Notes: a model not told the origin generated them from the sequence alone. A DNA stretch of 64,000 nt from Desulfobulbaceae bacterium (GCA_024637145.1 JAGXFQ010000028.1:1-64000); one strand, 5' to 3'; positions 26,641 to 36,724 are shown, counted from the stretch's first letter. Translations and numbers: made by a program.

Positions 26641-28056
26641 TCACATAATGACCTTCATGGCCTGGCTGGCCATGGTCAGGATCTGGTTGGGGGCAATCCC
26701 CATGTACACAATGACCACCATCAAGATCATCCCCACGGCCCAGGTGGAGGCCCCGACCTCGACATCAGGACGATCTTCAGGATCAGAGGTGAAGGCAACA
26801 CGCACCACAGAGAGATAATAGAAAATGGCGATGGCCGTGTTTAAGGCCGCCAGAATAACCAGGATCAGATGATCGGCCTGCAGGGCACTGGTGAGCAGCA
26901 TGAATTTACCGATAAAACCAACAAAGGGCGGAATACCCGCCAAGGCAAACATGCCCACCAGGAGCACCAGGGCCAGGAAAGGCGACCTCTTGTAGAGACC
27001 TTTGAGATCATCCCGGCTGACATTCTCACCCTGCACGGAAACATTGCAGACCACCAGGAAGCAGGCCAGATTCATCAGCAGATAGCCGATAATATAAAAG
27101 GTGGCCCGGGCATAGCCCAGCTCATCCATGGCCAGCAGACCGAGCAACACAAAACCGGCATGGGCAATACCGGAAAAACCAAGCATCCGCTTGATATCTG
27201 TCTGCACCAGGGCCGCAAGATTGCCGTAAAACATGGAGGCCACGGCCGCAATCATCAGGATGAGCACAAGCCAACTGGAATCAGCAGGGTTCACCAGGGT
27301 CATTATCCGGATCATAATGGCCACGGCCGCGATCTTGGGCACAGTGGCAATGAACGAGGTGGTGGCATTGGCCGACCCCTCATAGACATCAGGCACCCAG
27401 AAATGAAAGGGGAAGATGCCGAGTTTGTAAAAGAAACCCACCAGTACCATGAGCACGGCAAGAAGGGCAACAGGGTTGCCAACCATACCCTGCAGGGCGG
27501 GAAGCAGCTCAATGAAATAGGTGGTACCGGTGAGGCCAAACAGATAGGACATACCAAAGAGCATGGTGCCGGTGGAAATCACCCCGAACATAATATACTT
27601 GATGGCGGCCTCCATCTGTTTTCTCTCACCAGTGGTGTCATCCCGCATGGGCACCATCAGATAGAGAGCAAAGGAGGAAAGTTCCAGGGCGACAAACAGG
27701 GTGAGAAGCTCGGCGCTGGAGACCAGCATCACCAGCCCGAGGACCGAAAGGACCATGAAGAGGTAATATTCCGCCTGTATCTTGGTGTTGACGCCTTTGA
27801 GATCAGGCGCCAGCAACAGGACAAAGGTCAGGCCCAGGGCAATGACCAGCTTGAAAAACTGCGAATAAAAATCCACCGCATAGGCCCCGAAGAACATGGT
27901 GCCGCTGTTGTTTATGCCCCAGGCACAGAGGATAGTGAGCCCCAGGCCAATGGCGATGGTGATGTTTTTGGCCAGAGTGCCTTTATCCTCGCCAAGGGTA
28001 ACGAAGAAGAGGACGAGGCTGCCGCCAAGGAGGAACAATTCTGGTAAGAACAACAT
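26641..28056 (-). CDS. nuoN: NADH-quinone oxidoreductase subunit N
   Basis: Antiporter-like membrane subunit of complex I, 471 residues and about 14 helices. It moves protons as part of the membrane arm. The conserved glutamate of helix 5 (Glu125 in LFVALELSSFAL) and lysine of helix 7 (Lys211 in GFFYKLGIFPFHFW) are present, and KRMLGFSGIAHAGF holds the helix-8/9 region. It is the last gene of the nuo operon, 98 bases after nuoM. Confidence 0.96.
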   Translation of the reverse strand: MLFLPELFLLGGSLVLFFVTLGEDKGTLAKNITIAIGLGLTILCAWGINNSGTMFFGAYAVDFYSQFFKLVIALGLTFVLLLAPDLKGVNTKIQAEYYLFMVLSVLGLVMLVSSAELLTLFVALELSSFALYLMVPMRDDTTGERKQMEAAIKYIMFGVISTGTMLFGMSYLFGLTGTTYFIELLPALQGMVGNPVALLAVLMVLVGFFYKLGIFPFHFWVPDVYEGSANATTSFIATVPKIAAVAIMIRIMTLVNPADSSWLVLILMIAAVASMFYGNLAALVQTDIKRMLGFSGIAHAGFVLLGLLAMDELGYARATFYIIGYLLMNLACFLVVCNVSVQGENVSRDDLKGLYKRSPFLALVLLVGMFALAGIPPFVGFIGKFMLLTSALQADHLILVILAALNTAIAIFYYLSVVRVAFTSDPEDRPDVEVGASTWAVGMILMVVIVYMGIAPNQILTMASQAMKVIM

Positions 28057-28154
28057 GGTCTATTCCTAATGTTTAATTATCAACCTGATGCTGAAAGAGC
28101 AGCCACTTTTTTGCGCAGCAATAAGGGGGGTGCCATTGCGAGAGCAAACGCCCA

Positions 28155-29651
28155 TTACTGTCCAGCCAGGGCGGCCACGGCCTGGGAAGCGTTAACCTGG
28201 TTGAGCAGAAATTCCACACTGGTGTGCATGACATTCATAAAGGGTTCCGGGGCAAGGCCGATCCAGAATACCAGGATCAGCAAGGGCGCCAGGGTAACGC
28301 ATTCCCTGAAGTTCAGATCACTGATATCTGTCCGGCCTTTGCCTTTAAAGAGCACATGCTGTAGGAGACGCAGCATATAGGCCGCTGCCAGCACCGCGCC
28401 CGGTATGGCAAAGCCGGCAATGATCTTATTATGACTGAAGGCACCCACCAGGATGAGAAATTCCCCTATAAAACTGTTGGTGCCCGGGAAGCCCAGGGAG
28501 CTGAGGGCAAATATCGTCAGAAAGGATACAAAGATGGGCAGGGTATAGGCCAGCCCGGAATGATCCTTGATCTCACGACTATGGGTCCGCTCATAGATCA
28601 TACCGATCATCAGAAAGAGGGCGCCGGTGGTGATCCCATGGTTGACCATCTGGATAAGAGCACCCTCCACCCCTGAGGTGTTCAGGACAAAGATCCCCAG
28701 GGTCACAAAGCCCATATGGCCCACGGACGAATAGGCGATCAGTTTCTTCATGTCAGACTGGGCCAGAGCCGTAAAGCCACCATAGAGGATACCGGCAATG
28801 GAGAGCCACAGCATATAGGGGGCCAGGGCCAGGGTGGCCTGGGGGGTAATGGGCAGGCCAAAGCGCAGAAAACCATAGGTGCCCATCTTCAAAAGAACAG
28901 AGGCAAGGATCACGGAACCGGCCCCTGGGGCCTCAACATGGGCGGCGGGTAACCAGGTATGAAAGGGAAACATGGGTACTTTAATGGCAAAAGCCAGGAA
29001 AAAGGCCAGAAAGACCCAGACCTGAAAACTCATGGAATACCCCTTGCCCATCATGTCAGGAATGAACCAGGAATGGTCATTGGCCAGATAAAGGGCAATA
29101 ATAGCCACCAGAAGCATGACCGAGCCGGCCAAGGTATAGAGGAAGAACTTGACCGAGGCATACTTCCGGCGCGCCCCGCCCCAGACCCCGATGAGCAGAT
29201 ACATGGGGATGAGCATCATCTCCCAGAAGACATAGAAGAGGACAAAATCCATGGCACAGAAGACGCCGATCATGGCGGTCTCCATAACCAGCAGACAGAT
29301 CATGAACTCCTTCACCCTCTTGCTGATATAGGTCCAGGAACCAAGGACACAGAGGGGCATGATAAAGGTGGTCAACATGACCAGCAGGATGCTGATCCCG
29401 TCGAGACCCAGAGCATACTCAATGTTCAAGGAAGGGATCCAGGCGAATCTTTCCCCAAACTGGAGGGCCGCAGTGGCTGCATCAAAACCGCTCCAGAGCT
29501 TGAGCGACAGCAAGGCGTTTACACTTGTCACCACAAAGGCCAACCGCCTCTGGTTTTCCTCACCAGGCGTGAAAAACAACAGGCCTGCACCTATTAAAGG
29601 TATGAAGATAAGCCAGCTGAGGAGATGTCCCCCACTTATAATCAGTTCCAT
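28155..29651 (-). CDS. nuoM: NADH-quinone oxidoreductase subunit M
   Basis: Antiporter-like complex I subunit of 498 residues and about 14 helices. It has Glu144 in FYVFWEMMLIPMYL, at the same position as in E. coli, Lys224 in AFAIKVPMFPFHTWLP, and the signature VEAPGAGSVILASVLLKMGTYG. The discontinuous-helix region MKKLIAYSSVGHMGF follows. It is placed between the MrpD-like subunit and nuoN. Confidence 0.97.
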   Translation of the reverse strand: MELIISGGHLLSWLIFIPLIGAGLLFFTPGEENQRRLAFVVTSVNALLSLKLWSGFDAATAALQFGERFAWIPSLNIEYALGLDGISILLVMLTTFIMPLCVLGSWTYISKRVKEFMICLLVMETAMIGVFCAMDFVLFYVFWEMMLIPMYLLIGVWGGARRKYASVKFFLYTLAGSVMLLVAIIALYLANDHSWFIPDMMGKGYSMSFQVWVFLAFFLAFAIKVPMFPFHTWLPAAHVEAPGAGSVILASVLLKMGTYGFLRFGLPITPQATLALAPYMLWLSIAGILYGGFTALAQSDMKKLIAYSSVGHMGFVTLGIFVLNTSGVEGALIQMVNHGITTGALFLMIGMIYERTHSREIKDHSGLAYTLPIFVSFLTIFALSSLGFPGTNSFIGEFLILVGAFSHNKIIAGFAIPGAVLAAAYMLRLLQHVLFKGKGRTDISDLNFRECVTLAPLLILVFWIGLAPEPFMNVMHTSVEFLLNQVNASQAVAALAGQ

Positions 29652-29673
29652 TCCTTAAAACCCCTTGTTCACG

Positions 29674-31464
29674 TTACGCAAAGACGTAGGCTATGATGGC
29701 AACGGTCATCACCGTTGCCGCAAAATAAATATTATATTGAAGCTGGCCGGACTGCAGCCGCCGCACCTGACCACCGAGCCCCCGCACACCACGGGCCACA
29801 CCATCGACAACACCGTCAATGGCATGCCAGTCAAACCAGGACCAGAAAGTGGAGATGCTCATAAGGGGCAGAATGCCGGCCTTGTCCCAGATCCGTCCCA
29901 CCCAGTTGTCAACGGTCTGAAAGACCACCCGGTCAAGCCACAGAAAGAGCGAGCCGCCCTGGCGATAGAACCAGTCCAGATCGATGGAAATCTTCGCCTC
30001 CGGGGTCAACTTGGAAAGGAGCAGGAAGAAGCCCAGGGCGGTAAAACAGAGGATCTGCAGGGTCTCGGCCAGATGATAGGCGGTATAGGGCTGATACTCG
30101 GCCCACTGGTAAGGCAGCATGTCATACATGAAGGGCAGATAGACGCCGATCAGCAGGCAGAGAAAAGAAGCTATACCCATGGCGAACATCATGTTCATGG
30201 GTGGATCCTGGGCCTTTTCCCAGGTCTCCGCGGAACAATTGTTCTTACCGAACCAGATAAAATAAGGGACCTTGAGGCCGGTATGGAGAAAGGTACCGGC
30301 AGAGGCCAGGGTGAGCAGAAAGCCTGCCCACATGATATGTTCATTAAAGGCAGCGGCAACAATCATCGACTTGGAGACAAAGCCTGAAAAGAGCGGCCAG
30401 GCCGAGATGGAGAGTCCGCCGATCATGGTGAAGACAAAGGTCCACGGCATCTTCTTATAGAGGCCGCCCAGTTCGGTGAATTTGGATTTGCCGGTCATGT
30501 AGAGCACGGAACCGGTACCCATAAAAAGCAGCCCCTTGTAGAGGATATGGGCAAAGGCATGGGCACAGGTACCATTGATGGCCAGGGCGGTACCAATACC
30601 GACACCGGTGACCATATAGCCGACCTGGGAGATAATATGCCAGGCCAACAGGCGGCGGGCATCGTTTTCCAGCACCGCGTAGACCACGCCATAGAGGGCC
30701 ATGATCACGCCCATGGGAATCAGGATATCGAAACCGGCCAGGGAACGGGCCATGGCGTAGATGGCGGTCTTGGTGGTAAAGGCGCACATGAACACGGAAC
30801 CGGTGACCGTGGCCTCACCATAGGCATCAGGCAGCCAGGAGTGAAACGGCGGCACCGCCGCATTTAAGATGAGACCGATACCGATCAGATAGGTATAGAG
30901 GGTGGGGTTGTCCACATCAAGCTGGCCAAAGGAGTAATCACCCCCGGTGACCTGGTAGCGCAGGACAAAGCCGGCCAGCAGGAAGAGGCCGCCTACGGTA
31001 TGGACCAGCAGGTAGCGGTAGCCGATCTTCTGCGATTGTTCCCGCTTCCGGAACCAGATTAAAAAGACTGAGGAGAAGGCCATCATCTCCCAGAAAAGGA
31101 AGAGGACCAGGTAGTCGCCGCAGTAGATAGCACCCAGGGAACCGGCCACATAGAGCCAGGCCGCCATATGTTCATAGGGATTCTTGACATGGAGACCGTA
31201 AAGAGTGCCCACACAGCACATGAGGCTCATGATGAAGCTGAAGATGATGCTGAGACTATCCACCCTGCCAAAGGTGAGAAACCAGTCCAGCCAGTTCACC
31301 ACACCATAGGTGCCGGGGGCGCCATTGACGATGAGGACCTGTAAGAAGGTGAGCAGGGGTATGGCCAGCAAAAAGGGACGCCGGACCAAGGGATTCTGCA
31401 TAAAGGGCAAGAGCAGAGCCCCGACAATCAGGATGACAGAAGGGTGCAGCCAGATATCACTCAT
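29674..31464 (-). CDS. MrpD-like proton-translocating subunit (second NuoL)
   Basis: Additional antiporter-like subunit of 596 residues. Glu126 (LFLFWEMMAFSS) is kept, but the helix-7 lysine position is Asn201 in LILNAAVPPFHSWLPDAY, whereas the other three subunits of this operon have Lys there. A lysine follows in AFTTKTAIYA. The C-terminal 150 residues extend past the core with an amphipathic stretch (FYRQGGSLFLWLDRVV) and a last helix, somewhat like the lateral arm of NuoL. It overlaps the 85-residue protein gene by 8 bases. Related MrpD-like genes are known in nuo operons of other anaerobes. Confidence 0.88.
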   Translation of the reverse strand: MSDIWLHPSVILIVGALLLPFMQNPLVRRPFLLAIPLLTFLQVLIVNGAPGTYGVVNWLDWFLTFGRVDSLSIIFSFIMSLMCCVGTLYGLHVKNPYEHMAAWLYVAGSLGAIYCGDYLVLFLFWEMMAFSSVFLIWFRKREQSQKIGYRYLLVHTVGGLFLLAGFVLRYQVTGGDYSFGQLDVDNPTLYTYLIGIGLILNAAVPPFHSWLPDAYGEATVTGSVFMCAFTTKTAIYAMARSLAGFDILIPMGVIMALYGVVYAVLENDARRLLAWHIISQVGYMVTGVGIGTALAINGTCAHAFAHILYKGLLFMGTGSVLYMTGKSKFTELGGLYKKMPWTFVFTMIGGLSISAWPLFSGFVSKSMIVAAAFNEHIMWAGFLLTLASAGTFLHTGLKVPYFIWFGKNNCSAETWEKAQDPPMNMMFAMGIASFLCLLIGVYLPFMYDMLPYQWAEYQPYTAYHLAETLQILCFTALGFFLLLSKLTPEAKISIDLDWFYRQGGSLFLWLDRVVFQTVDNWVGRIWDKAGILPLMSISTFWSWFDWHAIDGVVDGVARGVRGLGGQVRRLQSGQLQYNIYFAATVMTVAIIAYVFA

Positions 31465-31714
31465 CGTAGTAATCCTCTCGTGTCATGACGCCAGAGTGGC
31501 CATACCACTTGGAGACCACAATAATAATAGCGCAGGCCAGAAACCCGAAAATAGACCAGAAAAAGGGCCATTTTTCCATGGCCGTGTGGGCATGATGGCT
31601 CTCATAGGCCACAAGGGAACCCCAAACAGCAACCCCGGCCAGGACCACGTAACAGGCCCGGATGACATATTTGAGACGATCCCGGAGATAATCGATCAGA
31701 TGGACAAGTATCAT
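31457..31714 (-). CDS. Small two-span membrane protein of the nuo operon
   Basis: Protein of 85 residues with helices at about 16-35 and 50-67 and a charged cytosolic end (REDYYDE). I do not recognise it by name. It overlaps the genes on both sides by 4-8 bases, which ties its translation to the two antiporter-like subunits. It may be a structural part of the enlarged membrane arm; that is inference from position. Confidence 0.82.
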   Translation of the reverse strand: MILVHLIDYLRDRLKYVIRACYVVLAGVAVWGSLVAYESHHAHTAMEKWPFFWSIFGFLACAIIIVVSKWYGHSGVMTREDYYDE

Positions 31715-33204
31715 CCTATCACCGCCTTAACTAAATCCATGAAAAAGTCTGGGTTTATACCGATATAAACGGAAATGGCACAGGTGCAGCAGAGGGGAAG
31801 CACCATGGAAAGCGGGGCCTCCTTAATGCCGGTATCCACCGCGCCTGCCGGCCTCTTGCCGAAAAATGCCTTATAAGTTATGGGCGCAAAATAGGCAACG
31901 TTGAGCAGGGTACTGGCCAGCAGGATGAGAATGATGCCCAGGGCCCCTGATTCGATGGTTCCCACCAAAAGCTTCCATTTGGTGACAAAGCCGGCCACCG
32001 GCGGGGCCCCGATCATGCTGAGGGAGGCCACCCCAAAGGCGCCGAAAGTCCAGGGCATGACCCTGCCCAAGCCGCTCAACTCAGAGATATTCTTCTTATG
32101 GGTGGCCACATAGATGGCCCCGGCGCAGAAGAAGAGGGTAATCTTGGAAAAGGCATGGTTGGCGATATGAATGAGGCCGCCGGCCATGCCGTTTGGGGTG
32201 AGCAGACAGACCCCCAGGAGGATATAGGAAAGTTGGCTCACCGTTGAATAGGCCAGCCTGGCCTTCAGGTTATCCTTGGTCAGGGCGATGGCCGAGGCCA
32301 TGAGAATGGTGAAGCCGACAAAATAGGCGGTGGGAATGCCCAGGTTGAGCTTGTCCATCAAATCGACGCCGAAGATGTAGAGAAAGCCGCGGGCAGTACA
32401 GAAGACGCCGACCTTAACAACAGCCACGGCATGGAGGAGGGCCGAGACCGGGGTGGGGGCGACCATGGCACCGGGCAGCCAGTGATGAAAGGGCATGACG
32501 CCGTTTTTGGCAAACCCGAAGAGACAGAAGATAAAGAGCATGATAACCAGCCAGCTCTCCACATCGCCGCCCAGCATACCTTCATAGATATTGGTGGGAA
32601 AATCCAGGGTGCCGGTGATCACATAGATAAGGATCATGGCGGGCAGGAGCAGACCCTTGGCCGTGGTGGTCAGGTAGACAATATACTTTTTGGCACCCTC
32701 AAAGGCCTCTTCATCCTGATGGTGGGCAACCAGAGGATAGGTGGAGATGGAGACAAACTCGTAGAAGAGGTACATGGTGAAGAGGTTATCGGCAAAGGCA
32801 ACGCCAATGGCACCGAAGATGGCCAAGGCAAAACAGGTATTAAAACGGGTCTGGGCATGTTCCTGCAGAGTGCGCATATAACCCATGGAGTAGACAGCGG
32901 CCGCAATCCACAGGCCCGAGGCAATAAGGGCAAAGATCATGGAAAAGGCGTCGGCTCGCAGGGTGAGCGACAGGCCGGGCAGAATATCAAACAACTGCCA
33001 CTGGTACATATTGCCGGCCAGCACCGTATCCTTCATGGAGAGGATGGTGAGAAAAAGCCCCACCGCTGCCAGAACAGAACTGCCTTCCCTGAAATTAGGG
33101 CTGTCCTTACCAAAGCTGAAGACACCTAAGGCCCCCACCAGGGGAATCAATAGTGCCCACAGCAGTATTGAAGAGTTAATAATGGTTGGCGCGCTCATTT
33201 CCAT
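31711..33204 (-). CDS. nuoL: NADH-quinone oxidoreductase subunit L-like
   Basis: Antiporter-like subunit of 497 residues, shorter than E. coli NuoL (about 610) because it lacks the long lateral helix. It has Glu149 in YLFYEFVSISTY, Lys233 in LFGFAKNGVMPFHHWLPGAM, and the signature APTPVSALLHAVAVVKVGVF with the helix-8 His. It lies right after nuoK. It could also be called MrpD-like; the operon place favours NuoL. Confidence 0.92.
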   Translation of the reverse strand: MEMSAPTIINSSILLWALLIPLVGALGVFSFGKDSPNFREGSSVLAAVGLFLTILSMKDTVLAGNMYQWQLFDILPGLSLTLRADAFSMIFALIASGLWIAAAVYSMGYMRTLQEHAQTRFNTCFALAIFGAIGVAFADNLFTMYLFYEFVSISTYPLVAHHQDEEAFEGAKKYIVYLTTTAKGLLLPAMILIYVITGTLDFPTNIYEGMLGGDVESWLVIMLFIFCLFGFAKNGVMPFHHWLPGAMVAPTPVSALLHAVAVVKVGVFCTARGFLYIFGVDLMDKLNLGIPTAYFVGFTILMASAIALTKDNLKARLAYSTVSQLSYILLGVCLLTPNGMAGGLIHIANHAFSKITLFFCAGAIYVATHKKNISELSGLGRVMPWTFGAFGVASLSMIGAPPVAGFVTKWKLLVGTIESGALGIILILLASTLLNVAYFAPITYKAFFGKRPAGAVDTGIKEAPLSMVLPLCCTCAISVYIGINPDFFMDLVKAVIG

Positions 33205-33221
33205 ATCCCGATATCCTTCTC

Positions 33222-33542
33222 TTAACCTTGCAGATCTGCCAAGTCCTCGGTTTCGATGGACTTATAGTTGCGATAAATGGCAATAATAATACTCATAACA
33301 ATGGCGGCCTCAGCGGCGGCAATGGCCATAATAAAGAGGGTGATGATCTGGCCCACGGTGGGGTCTGGAGCCAGGAATCGATTAAAGGCCATGAAGTTCA
33401 CCGAGGCGCCGCAGAGGACGAGCTCGGCGGCTATCAGCATCCCGATCAGACTGGGGCGTCGCACCAGACCAAAGACTCCAAAACCAAAGAGCATGGCACC
33501 GATAAAGAGGTAGGTGTTGAGTTGGGTGCTTAATGTTAACAT
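33222..33542 (-). CDS. nuoK: NADH-quinone oxidoreductase subunit K
   Basis: MrpC-like subunit of 106 residues and three helices. The two conserved membrane acids lie in LIAAELVLCGASVNFM and in AIAAAEAAIVMSIIIA. It overlaps nuoJ by 7 bases and precedes nuoL. Confidence 0.97.
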   Translation of the reverse strand: MLTLSTQLNTYLFIGAMLFGFGVFGLVRRPSLIGMLIAAELVLCGASVNFMAFNRFLAPDPTVGQIITLFIMAIAAAEAAIVMSIIIAIYRNYKSIETEDLADLQG

Positions 33543-34078
33543 TCTATTTTATCCCTCCCGGATCTGGCGATAACCAGGGCACCAAGAATGGCCAGGAGAA
33601 GGACTATGGAGACCAGCTCAAAGACCATACTGTAGGTGGTAAGAAGTGATGCGCCCACCTGCTTCACCGTGCCTTCATTCACCTTCAGGGCCGGAGCCAT
33701 CCAGGTGGCCTTCATGGCCGTGGAGGCCAGTACCCAGGTCACGGCCCCCCCCAGCAGGATGGCAAAGGGGCCGGCCAAAGCAGGGGTCTTGGCTGCCATT
33801 TTCATCTCATCCGGCTGGGCGAGCATAATGGCGAAACAGATGGTGATGGCCACGGCACCCACATAGATGAGAAGCTGCATCAGGGCAACAAAGTGACTGT
33901 TGAGGAAGAAATAGAGGCCGGCAATCCCGATAAAACAGACCACCAGACCGAGAATGGCCCGAGTCATGCGTTTGGCCAGGGTGGCGAGCAAGGCCCCGAA
34001 AACAGTGACAATGAGCAATCCGAAGAAGATACCTTCCCTGAAGATGGGGACAATATCAGGTGAAATAGAAAGATTCAT
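33536..34078 (-). CDS. nuoJ: NADH-quinone oxidoreductase subunit J
   Basis: Membrane subunit of 180 residues with five helices. The conserved helix-3 segment LMQLLIYVGAVAITICFAIML contains the pi-bulge Tyr/Gly region. Its ATG shares a base with the nuoI stop codon (TAATG). Confidence 0.95.
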   Translation of the reverse strand: MNLSISPDIVPIFREGIFFGLLIVTVFGALLATLAKRMTRAILGLVVCFIGIAGLYFFLNSHFVALMQLLIYVGAVAITICFAIMLAQPDEMKMAAKTPALAGPFAILLGGAVTWVLASTAMKATWMAPALKVNEGTVKQVGASLLTTYSMVFELVSIVLLLAILGALVIARSGRDKIEC

Positions 34079-34518
34079 TACTTCTGCTCCTTCAGGCGTT
34101 TCAACAAGTCATAGTGGAAATCTTCCTTACGGGTACTGGCCAGATTGTACTCCCTGGAAAACTCAATGGCGCCTGGTTTGCAATTTGCAATACATTGGCC
34201 GCACAGGCTGCACTTGGTAAAATCGAGCTCATACTTGACAAGCACCTTACCCTTGACCCCTTCCTGCTTCTCCCCCTTAATAGTGATGCAATCAGACGGA
34301 CAGCTCTTTTCGCACATGCCGCAGGAAATACATTGGTGGGTGCCGCTCTCCGCATTCTTGATCAGCTGGATATGGCCGCGATAACGGGGGGTCATCTCCA
34401 GGGATTCCCAGGGATACTGCAGGGTAATCGGCTTTTTAAAGAACTGTCGTTGGGTGATGGAGAGCCCCACGACAAGACTCTTGGCACCACCCAGTATGTT
34501 TGTAAAATATCCAGCCAT
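34078..34518 (-). CDS. nuoI: NADH-quinone oxidoreductase subunit I (2x 4Fe-4S)
   Basis: Peripheral-arm subunit of 146 residues that carries clusters N6a and N6b. The motifs CISCGMCEKSCP and CSLCGQCIANCK are both complete. The N-terminus has FKKPITLQYPWE, the usual amphipathic contact with the membrane arm. AGAGG lies ahead of the start. In an operon without NuoEFG it is a plausible docking point for an external electron donor such as ferredoxin. Confidence 0.97.
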   Translation of the reverse strand: MAGYFTNILGGAKSLVVGLSITQRQFFKKPITLQYPWESLEMTPRYRGHIQLIKNAESGTHQCISCGMCEKSCPSDCITIKGEKQEGVKGKVLVKYELDFTKCSLCGQCIANCKPGAIEFSREYNLASTRKEDFHYDLLKRLKEQK

Positions 34519-34576
34519 ATGCAGGCCTCTTGTCCTTGTTCTGATTAATGATCGCTCTATCAGTTTCCGCCCTTCT

Positions 34577-35590
34577 CTACCCCAGTAACTTTACCAGTCC
34601 GGCACTGGCCAGCAGGTTGAAGAGGGAGAAAGGGATCAATATTTTCCAGGAAAGATTCAGCAGAGACCAGAGGGTAACCCGGGGATAGGTCCAGCGAATC
34701 AACACCACCAGCCAGATCAGCAGGTACATCTTCACCAGAAACCAGACCACACTACTGGCTCCTGCATAGGGGATGCTTTCCGGTAAGGGGCTGTACCAGC
34801 CACCCAGAAAAAGGATGGTGGTCAGGGCGGCGGCAATGACAATATTGGCATACTCCCCCATGAAGAAGAGACCAAAGCCCATGGAGGAATATTCAGTGTG
34901 GAAACCGGCAATAAGTTCAGACTCCGCTTCACCAAGATCAAAGGGGGCGCGATTAGTCTCAGCCAGTGAGCAGATAAAGAAGATGATAAAAGTAATGGGC
35001 CCGAGGAAGTTACCATTGGTGGGCAGCAGATTCCAGTGCAGGATACCACCGGCCTGTCCGGCAACAATCTCTGTGAGGTTCATGCTGCCGCTGATCAGGA
35101 CAATGGTGATGACGATAATCAGCATGGGAATCTCATAGGCGATGTTCTGGGATACCACCCGAGCCGCCGAGATAACTGCATACTTGTTGCGGGACGCCCA
35201 GCCGCCCATAAGCAGAGCCAGGACATTCACCGAGGCAAAGGCCAGGATCATCAACAGACCGATGTTAAAGTCCCGAGCCAGGATGGTCTCTGAAAAGGGA
35301 ATGGTGACAAAGATCATGATGGCCGGCACCATGGTCAAAATCGGGGCCAGTATAAAGAGGGGCCTGTCCACACCTGCCGGAATAATGAACTGCTTGCTCA
35401 TCAGCTTGGCACCATCAGCCAGGGGCTGCAGGAGACCATAGGGGCCAACCTCTTTGGGGCCGGTCCGCCGCTGTATATGGGCAGCACCCTTCCTTTCCAC
35501 CCAGACCAGATAGGCGGCATTGGCGGCGGCAAAGGCGATAAACCCCACCAGGTAGATAACCATTTCAAATACATTGATACCAAGATCCAT
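34577..35590 (-). CDS. nuoH: NADH-quinone oxidoreductase subunit H
   Basis: Quinone-chamber membrane subunit of 337 residues and eight helices. It has ERKGAAHIQRRTGPKEVGPYGLLQPLADGAK-type sequence in loop 1, and the acidic loop AETNRAPFDLGEAESELIAG, both hallmarks of the family. The ATG at 35590 has AAGGAG 8 bases ahead; the ATG at 35596 lies too close to that site. Confidence 0.96.
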   Translation of the reverse strand: MDLGINVFEMVIYLVGFIAFAAANAAYLVWVERKGAAHIQRRTGPKEVGPYGLLQPLADGAKLMSKQFIIPAGVDRPLFILAPILTMVPAIMIFVTIPFSETILARDFNIGLLMILAFASVNVLALLMGGWASRNKYAVISAARVVSQNIAYEIPMLIIVITIVLISGSMNLTEIVAGQAGGILHWNLLPTNGNFLGPITFIIFFICSLAETNRAPFDLGEAESELIAGFHTEYSSMGFGLFFMGEYANIVIAAALTTILFLGGWYSPLPESIPYAGASSVVWFLVKMYLLIWLVVLIRWTYPRVTLWSLLNLSWKILIPFSLFNLLASAGLVKLLG

Positions 35591-35602
35591 TGTCATCTCT
35601 CC

Positions 35603-36721
35603 TTAACGATCAATCTCTGGGATGACCAGGTCAAGGCTGCCCATGAAAGCCAGACCATCCGCCAGCAACATGCCTCTACTTGCCTCCTGAAAGAGACTCA
35701 GGTTCGAGAATGTCGGGGAGCGTAATTTCATGCGATAGGCCTGGTTTGCACCATCACTTACAGCCCGGATGGCAAAGGTGCCGCGGGCCGCTTCCACGGC
35801 GTGATAATAGTCACCGGCCGCCGGCTTGATCATCTTGGGCACCTTCTCCGCCATCACCGGCCCTTCGGGGATCTTGGCAATGGCCTGTTCAATAATGCGC
35901 AGACACTGCTCCATTTCATCCATGCGCACCATGAAACGGGCCATGGAGTCCCCTTCCGGGTAGACCGGCACATCAAAATCAAGCTCAGGATAAATGGAAT
36001 AGGGTTCGTTTTTACGCAGATCATAATTAATGCCGGAGCCGCGCAGCACGGGGCCAGTGGCGCCATATTTGCGGCACATCTCGGCCGAGACCGGGCCAAC
36101 CCCTTCTAGGCGCTGCCTGAGAATGACATTCTTGGTAACCAGATTATGGTACATGGGCAGCCGGGTGCGTAACCGCTTGACAAAGGCCAGACAGCCGCTC
36201 AGGAAATCATCCTCAACATCGTTATAACAACCGCCGAAAAGATAATAGCAATAGGTGAGGCGGGAACCGGTGACCGCTTCGAGGAGATCAAGAATCTGCT
36301 CGCGATCATCAAAGGCATAAAGCAGGGGGGTAAAACCGCCCAGGTCGAGGACAAAGGCGCCAAACCAGAGAAGATGGCTGGAGATACGATTCATCTCCGT
36401 GGTAATCACCCGGATATACTCGGCCCGTTCCGGTACCTCAATGCCGGCCATCTTTTCCACCAGTTCCACATAACCGAGATTATAGGAGAGGGCGGAGAGA
36501 TAATCGAGACGGCCCATGTTGGGGAGATACTGGGCCCAGCTCCTGTTTTCCCCCATGAGTTCATGCATGCGATGGATATAGCCGAGAACCGGTTCGGCAT
36601 CGACGATGTACTCGCCATCCATCAGAAGCTTGACCCGGAGCACCCCGTGGGTGGCGGGATGCTGGGGGCCCAGATTGAGCTCGAAACGTTCTTGGTTCTG
36701 GCTGAGTGGTTGGCTACTCAT
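35603..36721 (-). CDS. nuoD: NADH-quinone oxidoreductase subunit D
   Basis: 49-kDa-type subunit of 372 residues that forms the quinone site with NuoB. LGPQHPATHGVLR near residue 17 carries the quinone-site histidine, and GYVELVEKMAGIEVPERAEYIR, GDYYHAVEAARGTF and the C-terminal LVIPEIDR match the family. It is a separate gene here and not fused to nuoC. Confidence 0.97.
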   Translation of the reverse strand: MSSQPLSQNQERFELNLGPQHPATHGVLRVKLLMDGEYIVDAEPVLGYIHRMHELMGENRSWAQYLPNMGRLDYLSALSYNLGYVELVEKMAGIEVPERAEYIRVITTEMNRISSHLLWFGAFVLDLGGFTPLLYAFDDREQILDLLEAVTGSRLTYCYYLFGGCYNDVEDDFLSGCLAFVKRLRTRLPMYHNLVTKNVILRQRLEGVGPVSAEMCRKYGATGPVLRGSGINYDLRKNEPYSIYPELDFDVPVYPEGDSMARFMVRMDEMEQCLRIIEQAIAKIPEGPVMAEKVPKMIKPAAGDYYHAVEAARGTFAIRAVSDGANQAYRMKLRSPTFSNLSLFQEASRGMLLADGLAFMGSLDLVIPEIDR

Positions 36722-36724
36722 GGC

